NCBI GenBank assembly: GCA_016722655.1
Contig: JADKIR010000005.1
Location: forward strand, 310,001 to 374,000
Reading direction: 5' to 3'
Source of the DNA: Cytophagaceae bacterium
GTDB taxonomy: Bacteria; Bacteroidota; Bacteroidia; Cytophagales; Spirosomataceae
Length of the DNA: 64,000 bases
Of this stretch, positions 45,259-54,406 are shown piece by piece; positions within the stretch are counted from its first letter, which is position 1, and each line of letters begins with the position of its first letter. The notes beneath the pieces are model-generated. The model was not told where the DNA came from. It saw nothing but the letters and a program-made list of their open reading frames with translations, and searched no databases. Both the position numbers and the translations under genes were made by a program.

Positions 45259-46005
45259 ATGAAAGAAATACTTGAAAATAGAATAGCTGTCATCACCGGT
45301 GGAGCTGATGGAATTGGAAAAGCCACAGCCATAAGATTTGCATCTGAAGGGGCTTTGGCTCTCATTTGGGATTTGAATGAAGAGAAAGGAAATGAAACAG
45401 TAAGTGGTATTATTGCCGATGGTGGAAAAGCTGAATTCTATAAAGTTAATACAGCAGATTATAAAGCAGTAGAAATAGCTACCCATCAGATAATTGAAAA
45501 ATACAGACAAATAGATATCCTTATCAATAACGCTGGCATCACAAGGGATGCTTCATTGAAAAAGATGACTCCGGAATTGTGGCAACAAGTAATTGATGTC
45601 AATCTCACCGGTGTATTTAATTGTGCCAAAATAATAAGTGACTTTATGGTAGAAAAAGGATGGGGAAGAATAGTAAATGCCTCATCGGTGGTTGCTCTTT
45701 ATGGTAATTTTGGACAAACCAATTATGTGGCCACGAAAGCAGGGGTAATCGGAATGACAAAAACACTAGCCCGGGAATTAGGTAGAAAAGGTATTACAGT
45801 AAATGCCATTGCTCCAGGATTTATTTCTACAGAAATGGTCAAGAAAATGCCGGAAGAAGTATTAAAAGGAATGGAAGAAAAAGTACCTTTAAAACGACTT
45901 GGAAAACCCGAGGATATTGCAGCCGCTTATCTGTTCCTATGCAGTGACGATGCTTCATACATCAATGGGGCAGTATTGAGCGTGGATGGCGGTATGACAA
46001 TATAA
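45259..46005 (+). CDS. SDR family 3-oxoacyl reductase (FabG/PhaB-like)
   Basis: A 248-residue short-chain dehydrogenase. The NAD(P)-binding TGGADGIGKAT is near residue 15, NNAGIT is near 90, the catalytic Ser is in NASSVVA and the Tyr-Lys pair is in YVATK near residue 155. It reduces a beta-ketoacyl thioester or oxidises the hydroxy form. It is the first gene of a tight five-gene operon with a sodium:solute symporter, a CoA-transferase and two KAS III-like proteins. That context fits catabolism of a hydroxy- or oxo-acid better than general fatty acid synthesis, by inference. Confidence 0.88.
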   Translation: MKEILENRIAVITGGADGIGKATAIRFASEGALALIWDLNEEKGNETVSGIIADGGKAEFYKVNTADYKAVEIATHQIIEKYRQIDILINNAGITRDASLKKMTPELWQQVIDVNLTGVFNCAKIISDFMVEKGWGRIVNASSVVALYGNFGQTNYVATKAGVIGMTKTLARELGRKGITVNAIAPGFISTEMVKKMPEEVLKGMEEKVPLKRLGKPEDIAAAYLFLCSDDASYINGAVLSVDGGMTI

Positions 46006-46025
46006 TTAAAACCAAATAAAAGAAA

Positions 46026-47576
46026 ATGGCCTCATCTTCTCAGGTAATCGGAGCAGCAATTCTGTTTTTCTTATATGGAATTGTTATCATTTATTTTGTA
46101 ATTAAGGGTTCCAGAAAAACAAAAAGCATCAGTGACTATGCGGTGGGAAGCATGGCATTCTCGCCCGTATTTGTGGGTTTATCGCTAGCCGCAGCTATGA
46201 CTAGTGCTGCAACCTTTGTAATAAACCCCGGACTGGTGGCAACCTATGGCTTTAGTGGTTATCTGTCATTTGGAGTATTCTTTCCATTGGCCTCTTTGGT
46301 TTCACTGGTAGTTTTAAGTAAAAGCTTTAGAAAATTCGGTCAGTCGGTGCAGGCGGTTTCATTGGCTAGCTGGATCGGAAACCGGTACAATAGCAAAGCT
46401 TATTCACTTTTTGTCGCGTTTCTTTCTTTATTGCTCATCACTTTCATCATTTTGATTCTTGTGGCATTAACCAAAGTAATAAGCCAGGCACTCAATGCCG
46501 ACCAGGTTTGGGTTTTGGGAATTTTGACTGCATTTGTTTTTGGCTATATGATGTTTGGTGGAGCCAATTCCATGGTTTATACCAATACTATTCAAGCAAT
46601 TATTATGATTGCAGTTGCTGTAATATTGATAGGTTCAGGTTACAGGTTTTTCCAAAACGGAATTACAGGAATTTTTGATGGCCTTAGAAATATTGATGTA
46701 AACCTTGTCAAAAATACCAATACCCAAAGTCCTTTGTTTCGCGATTTTTTTGAAATAATCTTTGCCCAAATGGTTGTGGGTGCGGCTGTGGTTTGTCAAC
46801 CGCATATTATTACCAAATCACTATTACTAAAAGAAGAAACAGATGTAAATAAATATTTAACCACGGCAGTAATAGTGCAGTTTTTGTTTTTTTCGGTTGT
46901 GATCGCCGGACTTTTCGCCAGATTGGAGTTTCCCGATATGCAATACTCCGGAAAGCCTTTAAACATTGACAGTATTATTTCCGCTTATGTAATTCAGGTA
47001 TTTTCGGGCGGAACCGCCGCCCTATTGGTTGGATTGCTCGTTATTTTAGGATTAATTAGTGCCGGTTTTTCCACCATAGAAGGTCTGATCCAATCTTTAA
47101 GTACAACTATTACGACAGATATTATTAAGCCACTTTCAGGAAATAAAATTGAAGAAAAGCAAATAACAATAAATCGAGTTGTGATTGTTATATTGGGAAT
47201 TGTTTCTTTTGTTTTCGCAAGACAACAATTGCTTCATCCCAATTTGAGTGTTGCGATTTTTGCCCAAAATGGCGTTTATGCATATTTCTCCATCTTATTT
47301 GTACCAATAGTATATGGTATTTTTCTAAAGAATATTAAAATTTCGGTTCCACTTTCCGGATCAATTACTGCCTTTTTGGTTTATTATTTTATCTATTATT
47401 TACTGCCTGGACTTATCCAATCAGGAAGTTTAGATTTGGGATATAGCAATATTTATTTTTCAGGAAAAACTCAAAATCCTGCCATTGCAGCAGCTCTGGC
47501 AATTGTTATCTCCCTGGTTGTGAGTTTTAGCCTGTTTTTATTTACAAAAAAATCAAAAGTCGAAAATTCAAAATAA
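46026..47576 (+). CDS. Sodium:solute symporter (SSS family)
   Basis: A 516-residue membrane protein with about 13 hydrophobic helices. It has SSS features: AAAMTSAATFVINPGLVATYG in helix 2 to 3, LASWIGNRYNSK, GYMMFGGANSMVYTNTIQAIIM, and GFSTIEGLIQSLSTTITTDIIKP in the Na2-site region. It imports an organic acid or similar small solute with sodium. It is 20 bp after the SDR gene and eight bases before the CoA-transferase gene, so it is the probable importer for this pathway. Confidence 0.9.
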   Translation: MASSSQVIGAAILFFLYGIVIIYFVIKGSRKTKSISDYAVGSMAFSPVFVGLSLAAAMTSAATFVINPGLVATYGFSGYLSFGVFFPLASLVSLVVLSKSFRKFGQSVQAVSLASWIGNRYNSKAYSLFVAFLSLLLITFIILILVALTKVISQALNADQVWVLGILTAFVFGYMMFGGANSMVYTNTIQAIIMIAVAVILIGSGYRFFQNGITGIFDGLRNIDVNLVKNTNTQSPLFRDFFEIIFAQMVVGAAVVCQPHIITKSLLLKEETDVNKYLTTAVIVQFLFFSVVIAGLFARLEFPDMQYSGKPLNIDSIISAYVIQVFSGGTAALLVGLLVILGLISAGFSTIEGLIQSLSTTITTDIIKPLSGNKIEEKQITINRVVIVILGIVSFVFARQQLLHPNLSVAIFAQNGVYAYFSILFVPIVYGIFLKNIKISVPLSGSITAFLVYYFIYYLLPGLIQSGSLDLGYSNIYFSGKTQNPAIAAALAIVISLVVSFSLFLFTKKSKVENSK

Positions 47577-47584
47577 TTTGATAA

Positions 47585-48898
47585 ATGACTGATTATAAAG
47601 ACATATATAAAAGTAAACTTTTGCCTTTAGAGAAAGTTGCTGATTTACTTCAAAGTGATACTGATGTCATTGTAGCTCAATGTGCATCTGAACCTCAGGG
47701 TTGTATGAGTAAATTTCATTTGGCAAAAGAGAGGGTAAAAAATGTAAAGATTTTTTCGGTCCTTACTTTAAAACCATATGAGTTTTATATGAAACCCGAA
47801 ATGAAAGGCCATTTTGAGCTTTGCAGTTGGTTTCATGCTCCAGGTTCACGTCAGGCTTTGAAAGAAAAGACAGGTACTGTAACATTTGTACCCAATATGC
47901 TTCACAGAGCTGCTTCTGACCGAATGAAAGTTCGTAGGCCACATTTGTTTGTAGGTACTTGCACTCCGCCTGACGACAAAGGTTTTGTTTCTCTTTCTTT
48001 GGGAATAACTTATGAAAAAGATATTCTAGAAAATGCTGAAATAACCGTTTTGGAGGTAAATGACCAGCTTCCCAGAACTTTTGGCGATACCCAAGTTCAT
48101 GTTTCAGACGTGGATTATTTTGTAGAATTTTCACAAGTCCCTCCTACTCTTCCTATGCCTGTTCCTGATGCCACCGCAATGGCAATTGGTGAAAACATAG
48201 CTAAACTGGTGGAAGATGGCTCTACGCTTCAACTGGGTATAGGGGAAATTCCAAATGCAGCGGCTTTAATGCTCAAAGACAAAAAAGATTTGGGAGTACA
48301 TACCGAAATGATGGTGGATTCGATGATGGAACTCTATGAAATGGGCGTAATCACCAACAAAAAGAAGGGGATTCATCAGGGAAAATTCATAGCCACTTTT
48401 GCAATGGGCAGTGAAAAATTGTATAAATGGCTCGACAATAACCCCTCAGTAGAATTTTTAAGAGGAAAATATGTCAACGATCCATGTCTGATCAGACAGA
48501 ATACAAAAATGGTCTCCATTAATACTTGTATCATGATAGATTTTACAGGCCAGGTGGCAAGTGAAAGCATTGGAACTGAACAATACTCAGGTACCGGAGG
48601 GCAAACCGACACTGCAGTGGGTGCCACAGAAGGTCTCGATGGGAAAGGAAAGTCAATAATTGCATGTAGAGCTACCGCCAGAAATGGCAGCATTTCTACG
48701 ATAGTTCCTGTCCTTCCTCCCGGAACAGCGGTAACACTTCATAGGAGTAATACCGACTACATTGTGACGGAATTTGGAAGCGTGAGACTAACCGGCTTGA
48801 CAGTAAGAGAAAGAACCGAAGCATTGATTTCGATTGCTCATCCTGATTTCAGGAAAGAGTTAACCCGAAAAGGAATCGAAATGGGTTATATAGATTAA
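47585..48898 (+). CDS. CoA-transferase / acetyl-CoA hydrolase family (4-hydroxybutyrate CoA-transferase-like)
   Basis: A 437-residue enzyme. Visible: an N-terminal half with FVGTCTPPDDKGFVSLS, the central LQLGIGEIPNAAALML and the catalytic glutamate region GVHTEMMVDSMMELYEMG, then GSEKLYKWLDNNP and the C-terminal GGQTDTAVGATEG. Members move CoA between acetyl-CoA and a carboxylic acid, with a gamma-glutamyl-CoA intermediate. It would activate the acid imported by the neighbouring symporter. It is 16 bp upstream of the first KAS III-like gene. Confidence 0.87.
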   Translation: MTDYKDIYKSKLLPLEKVADLLQSDTDVIVAQCASEPQGCMSKFHLAKERVKNVKIFSVLTLKPYEFYMKPEMKGHFELCSWFHAPGSRQALKEKTGTVTFVPNMLHRAASDRMKVRRPHLFVGTCTPPDDKGFVSLSLGITYEKDILENAEITVLEVNDQLPRTFGDTQVHVSDVDYFVEFSQVPPTLPMPVPDATAMAIGENIAKLVEDGSTLQLGIGEIPNAAALMLKDKKDLGVHTEMMVDSMMELYEMGVITNKKKGIHQGKFIATFAMGSEKLYKWLDNNPSVEFLRGKYVNDPCLIRQNTKMVSINTCIMIDFTGQVASESIGTEQYSGTGGQTDTAVGATEGLDGKGKSIIACRATARNGSISTIVPVLPPGTAVTLHRSNTDYIVTEFGSVRLTGLTVRERTEALISIAHPDFRKELTRKGIEMGYID

Positions 48899-48914
48899 AA
48901 ATACTAAAAGATAT

Positions 48915-49922
48915 ATGTTACCAATAAAAATTGTCGGAACCGGCCTTTATGCCCCGGGAAAGCCTATTGACAATCAGGAACTCAAACGATTAGCTAATAT
49001 TGAGTTTGATGCTGAAAAAATAGAAGCCAAATTGGGTATCAAAACCCGGCATATTGCCCGTCTCAGAAACCTTCCTGAAACAACATTGGATTTTGCCACT
49101 CAGGCATCGTTGGAAGCTATAAAAAATGGAGGTATTGATGTTGACGAAATAGGTCTTTTTATTGTGGCAACTGATACCCCTGAGTACATTACGCCTGCAA
49201 CTGCCATTGTTTTGCAGGGTAGAATTCAGAAAAAGGAAAAATGGTCAATGGCATTTGATGTGGCATCTTCCTGTGCGAGTTTCGCGATGGCTTTTGATAC
49301 AGCTGCAAGTATTTTAGCCGGAAATCCTGAAATAAAATACGCATTAATCACAGGTGTGTACAACATGCCCGCTTTTGTTAGAGACGGCGACGCATTTGGA
49401 TACAGTATTTTTTCTGATGGAGCCGCTGCTTTTATTTTGACAAAAGATTCTGAATCAAAATCTGCTTATATCGGTAGTCAAATGCTGGCAGATGGCACCC
49501 AATATGATTACATCGGAGTATATGCAGGAGGATCAAAAATTCCTGTAACCCATGAAATTTTGGACAAAAACGAAAATGGTCTTCTTAATCTCCAGCCACT
49601 TCCCGGCGACAGAAATGTAAGACTGTGGCCAATGGTTGTAAATAAAATTCTGGAAAATCACTCTCTTGAAATTAACGACATCGACTATTTCTTTTTTACC
49701 CAAATCAACAAATCTGTAATTGAAAAAGTAATGGAAGCTATTGGACAGCCGATGGATAAAACTGTTTGTGTAATGGATCAGTTTGGCTATACAGGCTCTG
49801 CGTGTCTGCCCATGGCTTTTCATGAAGCAGTAAAATCAAACTTGGTAAAAAGAGGACAAAAAATATTGTTTGTGGCATCCGGTGCGGGACTTTCGGTCGG
49901 TAGCAACCTATTTATATATTAA
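48915..49922 (+). CDS. KAS III-like protein with Cys but no catalytic His/Asn
   Basis: A 335-residue thiolase-fold protein of the FabH type. The nucleophile Cys is at C120 (VASSCASF). Where FabH has His in HQAN, this protein has T262 (FFTQIN), and where FabH has Asn in GNTSAAS, it has Y292 (FGYTGSACLP). Thus only one of the three catalytic residues remains. It is directly followed (three bases) by a second KAS III-like gene whose Cys and His are intact. The arrangement recalls the PqsB/PqsC pair of Pseudomonas, in which PqsB lacks catalytic residues and PqsC is active. A heterodimer is inferred. Confidence 0.82.
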   Translation: MLPIKIVGTGLYAPGKPIDNQELKRLANIEFDAEKIEAKLGIKTRHIARLRNLPETTLDFATQASLEAIKNGGIDVDEIGLFIVATDTPEYITPATAIVLQGRIQKKEKWSMAFDVASSCASFAMAFDTAASILAGNPEIKYALITGVYNMPAFVRDGDAFGYSIFSDGAAAFILTKDSESKSAYIGSQMLADGTQYDYIGVYAGGSKIPVTHEILDKNENGLLNLQPLPGDRNVRLWPMVVNKILENHSLEINDIDYFFFTQINKSVIEKVMEAIGQPMDKTVCVMDQFGYTGSACLPMAFHEAVKSNLVKRGQKILFVASGAGLSVGSNLFIY

Positions 49923-49925
49923 ATC

Positions 49926-50942
49926 ATGACAAAAGTAGGAATAGTAGGAACCGGTATTTATCTACCCGAAAAAAGGATGACAGCTTCTGATATTTCAGCG
50001 GCTACAAAAGGTGTCTGGAGCGAACAAGCTGTTATTGAAAAACTTGGGATAGTAGAAAAACCTATTCCGGGAGCACAGGATGGAACACAGTTCATGGGTG
50101 CTCAGGCAGCAAAGGAGGCATTGAAAAACACCGGAATTGAGGCAAACGAAATTGATGTAATATTAAGTATTGGTGAGGAATGGAAAGAATATCCCCTTAC
50201 CACCACCGGAATTTACATTCAAAATGAAATTGGAGCAAATAATGCCTGGGCGATAGACATCCAGCAAAGATGCGGAACCACAGTTGCAGCTCTGAAAATG
50301 GCTAAAGACATGATTATTGCCGACCCTGAAATCAATACTGTTTTAATCGCAGGCGGTTACAGAAACGGAGATTTGATTGATTTTGAAGACTCATCTGTTT
50401 CATTTATGTATAATCTTTCAGCCGGTGGTGGAGCCATTATTGTAAAGCGTAGTCATCCTGAAAATGAGATCTTGGGCACGCACATGATCACCGATGGTTC
50501 TATGTCAAGAGATGTAGGTGTAAGATACGGCGGTACTTCAGAACCAATCAATGCAGACAATCTGGAAAAAGCCTATAAATCTCTTTCGGTGTTCGATGAA
50601 AAGCATATGAAGGACAGGTTGAATGAAGTTTCAATCAACAACTGGTTTTTATGTATCGATAAAGCCTTTGAAAAATCAGGTATCCAAAAGAGTGATTTAG
50701 ATTTTTTGTGTTCACTTCATTTTAAGAGAAGTATGTATGATCACATTTTAAATGAACTCTCACTCAGAGCAGACCAAAGCATTTATTTGGATCATTTCGG
50801 GCACATGGGGCAAATCGATCAAATACTAATCCTTCATTTGGCCAAAGAAAGAGGTTTGCTAAAAAATGGTTCCATTATTTCAATGATTGCGGCAGGTATT
50901 GGTTATGCCTGGGGAGCTAATGTGATACGCTGGGGTACTTAA
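49926..50942 (+). CDS. KAS III-like protein with Cys-His-His site
   Basis: A 338-residue FabH-like thiolase-fold protein. The nucleophile is C116 (DIQQRCGTTVA). The His of the HQAN site is H265 (SLHFKRS). The Asn position holds H293 (FGHMGQID). It probably forms or breaks a C-C bond next to a carbonyl thioester; the missing Asn argues against ordinary decarboxylative FabH chemistry. It follows a paralogue lacking His and Asn. The pair, with the SDR, CoA-transferase and importer, suggests a condensing or thiolytic step on an unidentified substrate. Confidence 0.82.
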   Translation: MTKVGIVGTGIYLPEKRMTASDISAATKGVWSEQAVIEKLGIVEKPIPGAQDGTQFMGAQAAKEALKNTGIEANEIDVILSIGEEWKEYPLTTTGIYIQNEIGANNAWAIDIQQRCGTTVAALKMAKDMIIADPEINTVLIAGGYRNGDLIDFEDSSVSFMYNLSAGGGAIIVKRSHPENEILGTHMITDGSMSRDVGVRYGGTSEPINADNLEKAYKSLSVFDEKHMKDRLNEVSINNWFLCIDKAFEKSGIQKSDLDFLCSLHFKRSMYDHILNELSLRADQSIYLDHFGHMGQIDQILILHLAKERGLLKNGSIISMIAAGIGYAWGANVIRWGT

Positions 50943-51108
50943 GTCATAGATTTTTTTATTCATTATAAACAATTGAATATAAATATATTAAATCATTGTT
51001 TTTAAATAATTGACTATTAAGTCAACCCTTGTTATTTTAGTTTAGGATTTCATTTTATTAACAATATCATCAAATTTGTATTTTATTAATATTTTAAAGG
51101 ATATAACT

Positions 51109-51618
51109 ATGAAAAATTTATTTTTATTATTGGTTGGTATTACTCTTTTTGCAGTTGCATGTAAAGAAAGCGAAGAAGTAACTCCTACTTACAATCCCTC
51201 AACAGATGGCTTGGTAGGCGAATGGTATTCTTCAAAAACAAACATTGCTCCTCTATTGGTAAATTTCAAAGTGGACTCACTTTATGCAAAATTCAATTCC
51301 AATAACACTTATCATGTGGAATCTTTTGCAGCAGGTGCAAAAACTACATTGGAAGGAACTTATTTACAGAAAAAATCTGATGTGGGTTCAATCTGGACCA
51401 TTACTTTGAATCAGTCAACTCCAACTGCTTTGACTTCAGAAGGTATTTTTGAAATCACCAAAGAAGCATCAGGTAAATATCTGATGAAATATGAAGTGGC
51501 TCAAACTTCACCAAGCATCGGTGCTACTGCTCCTACTGTTGCCGGAGGATTTGGAAGTACAAATGGCGGGAAAATCGGAGCAATCAATGTTCAGAAATAT
51601 TACAAAATCGTAAAATAA
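51109..51618 (+). CDS. Small lipoprotein, lipocalin-like
   Basis: A 169-residue lipoprotein. The start at 51109 gives signal MKNLFLLLVGITLFAVAC with lipobox AVAC. The mature part (SEEVTPTYNPSTDGLVGEWYSSKTN ... YHVESFAAGAKTTLEGTYLQKK) has an early GEWYSS motif and beta-strand repeats, as in lipocalin-like DUF proteins of Bacteroidota. It lies after the KAS III pair and before an outer-membrane barrel; shared regulation is possible. A terminator follows. Confidence 0.7.
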   Translation: MKNLFLLLVGITLFAVACKESEEVTPTYNPSTDGLVGEWYSSKTNIAPLLVNFKVDSLYAKFNSNNTYHVESFAAGAKTTLEGTYLQKKSDVGSIWTITLNQSTPTALTSEGIFEITKEASGKYLMKYEVAQTSPSIGATAPTVAGGFGSTNGGKIGAINVQKYYKIVK

Positions 51619-51629
51619 GAGTACTATTT

Positions 51630-51677
51630 AAAAGTCAGAATAGTGGTTTTATCAAAAGTCACTGTTCTGACTTTTTT
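51630..51677 (+). terminator. Intrinsic terminator before the barrel protein gene
   Basis: AAAAGTCAGAA-AGTG pairs with CACTGTTCTGACTTTTTT (mismatches inside) around a loop, 12 bases after the lipoprotein stop. Confidence 0.75.
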
Positions 51678-51720
51678 CTTTAAATTGAATTTCGTTTTTA
51701 TCGAAAAAATTAATACTTCC

Positions 51721-53316
51721 ATGAAAAAAATTGGTGCATTAATTATATTCTTATTGGTAACCAATGGTTTATTGGCTCAGAATCTTCCAGGAAATCAATA
51801 TTTTTCCAAAGAAATTCCAGAGAAAGCCAACCGTGAGTTTCAATTTCTCGCCTATTACATCAACCAGGCAGTTACATCAAATATGTATCCTGAAAATGAC
51901 TTCCTGAAAGGTCAGATTGTTGGGCGTTTATTCGGAGGAAACACTTCAAAAACAAGTAATACCAAAACCAGTGCCTATTTTGAGCAGCGTTTAATACCGT
52001 TTTTCATTTACCAACCCAATCTCTTTAATGGTAAAGCCATTTTAAGAGCTTCCTTTGAGTTGGACTGGACATGGGGAGACGCTGCTTATGGCGTTGGGGG
52101 AAATTTCGGGGGCGGATTTTCTGCTGATCAGGTAAATCTTCAAACACAAAACCTTGAACTTGAGCTTATTCCTGCAAAAACCTGGGCAATTAATCTGGGT
52201 TTACAGAGAATTTTTGACACACCTTATAATCCTTACCGTACAGTTTTTGACAAAATGTCAAACACCGGATATCGTCTGGCTTATTTCGGGACCGACGGAA
52301 CGGGAATATCTGTAAGAAAAGACAATGATTTTTCCAGAATAAAAGCCGGAGTATATAAACTTTATGAAAACTACGTACAGCTCAATGATGACGTAACTTT
52401 AATGGAACTTACCGGCGAAAAAGATATTACCAAAAACTGGAAAATGGGGGCCTCATTGTATTATGTACGTGACCGTTCGTCTGGTGCAGGTGGCGTTTCG
52501 ATTTTAGGACAAGGACTTAACAGTCTGATGGCCAGCCACAATGGTGTTTATCAATTTGCATTTGGGGATGTGCCGAACCGTGCAGATGTAGGTTGGGCAG
52601 GAATGTTTTTCAGCCGTAATGCCGACCATTGGGTGGATCCCTGGCAGCTGAGCGGATTTTTTAATATGAATTTTGGAAAAGCTGATACACTTGCCAATCA
52701 AAAAATTTCAAAAACTGAATTTACCCGTGCCACTAATATTTTTGGATTTGCAGGCAATGCCAGAGCATCCTATCGATATGGTCAGACATTAAATGACAAT
52801 ATCACATTGGATGTAACCTATACTTCGGGAGATGCCAATGGGCTTTCTGATAAAAAATATTCGGGTGTAATCACGGGTAACCAATGGGGAGCACCGGGAG
52901 CCATTTTTATCAGCAGCGGGTCGTATCTTCTGATGCCGCACGGAAATGTAGTCAATCGTTTTACTCCTACTATTCCTGATATTTCCAATATGGGATATGG
53001 GCTCACTGCCGCTGTCCTGACTGCATCAAAAGGTATAATTCCAAATAAACTAATTGCCAAAGCTGGTGTTGCCAATGCTTTCGGAAATGTAGCCCCAAAA
53101 GGTGGCGGGCATTATATGGGTACTGAGGTAAATACCAGTTTGAGTTATAATTTTGGACCATTTATGAGCATGGAAGTGCATGGTGCCTATCTTAATCTTG
53201 GAGATTTCTATGATAGCAAGCAAGCAACCTATGGAAGTCCGGTCAATGGCGGAATAGATGGAAGACCTGCCAGTCCCTGGACAGCATTTGCGGTTTTTAA
53301 ATGGTTGATGTTCTGA
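51721..53316 (+). CDS. Outer-membrane beta-barrel protein
   Basis: A 531-residue protein. The ATG at 51721 gives signal MKKIGALIIFLLVTNGLLAQ (an upstream start at 51643 is not preferred). The mature part is rich in alternating strands (NLELELIPAKTWAINLGLQRI, TKNWKMGASLYYVRDR, RASYRYGQTLNDNITLDVTYTSG, TSLSYNFGPFMSMEVHGAYLNLGDF) and ends in phenylalanine (VFKWLMF), as outer-membrane barrels do. Similarity to alginate-export-like porins is possible but not certain. It may admit the substrate used by the upstream operon. Confidence 0.75.
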   Translation: MKKIGALIIFLLVTNGLLAQNLPGNQYFSKEIPEKANREFQFLAYYINQAVTSNMYPENDFLKGQIVGRLFGGNTSKTSNTKTSAYFEQRLIPFFIYQPNLFNGKAILRASFELDWTWGDAAYGVGGNFGGGFSADQVNLQTQNLELELIPAKTWAINLGLQRIFDTPYNPYRTVFDKMSNTGYRLAYFGTDGTGISVRKDNDFSRIKAGVYKLYENYVQLNDDVTLMELTGEKDITKNWKMGASLYYVRDRSSGAGGVSILGQGLNSLMASHNGVYQFAFGDVPNRADVGWAGMFFSRNADHWVDPWQLSGFFNMNFGKADTLANQKISKTEFTRATNIFGFAGNARASYRYGQTLNDNITLDVTYTSGDANGLSDKKYSGVITGNQWGAPGAIFISSGSYLLMPHGNVVNRFTPTIPDISNMGYGLTAAVLTASKGIIPNKLIAKAGVANAFGNVAPKGGGHYMGTEVNTSLSYNFGPFMSMEVHGAYLNLGDFYDSKQATYGSPVNGGIDGRPASPWTAFAVFKWLMF

Positions 53317-53368
53317 TTGTTTTCTAAAAAATATAATTAAGAAATATCTCAGAAAAATTTATATAGAT

Positions 53369-54325
53369 ATGAAAAAACAAATATATACCTCCATATTTTT
53401 CCTGGCTGCAATTTTGGTGTTTGTGCAATGTACCACTTCCTACAAGTCAATCAGGAATTTAAAAAGTATGGACGAGCTCCAATACCGAGATGCATTCAAA
53501 AAAATCCATCTGCCGGTTTCTGGTTATGACATTGCCTATACTGATCAGGGAAGCGGGAAGACAATTATTTTTATTCATGGTTTGGGAAGTTATTTACCAG
53601 CATGGAACAGAAATGTAGATGAACTCAGCAAAAATTACCGTTGCATCGCGATAGATTTACCGGGATATGGGAAATCAAGCAAAGAACCCCATAGTGGCAA
53701 AATGTCGTTCTATGCAGGTATAGTGAAGGAATTGGTTCAGGAATTAAAACTTGGAAAAGTGTATCTTGCCGGTCACTCTATGGGCGGACAGATTTCGATG
53801 ACGACACATTTATTATTTCCAGAGATCGTGGAAGGTTTGATTTTGGTTGACCCTGCCGGTTTCGAAACATTTAACAAAGGGCAAAAACAATGGTTTAGGG
53901 ATGTGATGACGCTGGATGGTGTAAGATTGACAACCGCCGAGGCTATTCAAAGCAATCTTGCCAGTAATTTCTACCGTGTACCAAAAGAAGCCGATTTTAT
54001 GGTTACTGACCGTATGGCCATACGAACAGCAAGTGATTTTAATGCCTATTGTTATGCTGTAGTGCAGTCGGTGAGCGGTATGGTCAATGAGCCGGTTCTG
54101 CCATATCTGACTGATATTAAATGCCCTACAATAATTTTCTTTGGAGAAAATGACAATCTTATTCCTAACAGATATCTGAACCCGGGAAGAACAGTGGAAA
54201 TCGCCAAATCAGGTGCAAACAAGATTTCCGGGAGTAAATTGGTAATGGTTCCCAAAGCCGGGCACTTTATGATGTTTGAAAAACCCGGGGTTTTTAATAC
54301 CGAAGTGAAGAATTTTTTACACTAA
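53369..54325 (+). CDS. Lipoprotein alpha/beta-hydrolase
   Basis: A 318-residue secreted hydrolase with signal MKKQIYTSIFFLAAILVFVQC and lipobox FVQC. The HG oxyanion motif is FIHGLGSYLPAW, the nucleophile elbow is GHSMGGQIS, the acidic residue is near FFGENDNLIPN and the His is in AGHFMMFEKPG. It may hydrolyse an ester in the periplasm or at the surface to release the acid handled by the upstream operon; this link is inference. A terminator follows. Confidence 0.83.
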   Translation: MKKQIYTSIFFLAAILVFVQCTTSYKSIRNLKSMDELQYRDAFKKIHLPVSGYDIAYTDQGSGKTIIFIHGLGSYLPAWNRNVDELSKNYRCIAIDLPGYGKSSKEPHSGKMSFYAGIVKELVQELKLGKVYLAGHSMGGQISMTTHLLFPEIVEGLILVDPAGFETFNKGQKQWFRDVMTLDGVRLTTAEAIQSNLASNFYRVPKEADFMVTDRMAIRTASDFNAYCYAVVQSVSGMVNEPVLPYLTDIKCPTIIFFGENDNLIPNRYLNPGRTVEIAKSGANKISGSKLVMVPKAGHFMMFEKPGVFNTEVKNFLH

Positions 54326-54344
54326 AATATTGTATAATATCGAA

Positions 54345-54376
54345 AGAGGGCAAATTGATTTTTTGCTCTCTTTTTG
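54345..54376 (+). terminator. Intrinsic terminator after hydrolase gene
   Basis: AGAGGGCAAA pairs with TTTGCTCTCTTTT around a short loop, followed by a T tract, 20 bases after the stop. Confidence 0.8.
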
Positions 54377-54406
54377 TTTTATATATTTATAGAAAAAACA
54401 AAACCA

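Noticed and set aside
45259..50942. Polyketide or fatty acid synthesis cluster
   Set aside because: There is no acyl carrier protein, KAS II or acyltransferase; an importer and CoA-transferase point to catabolism instead.
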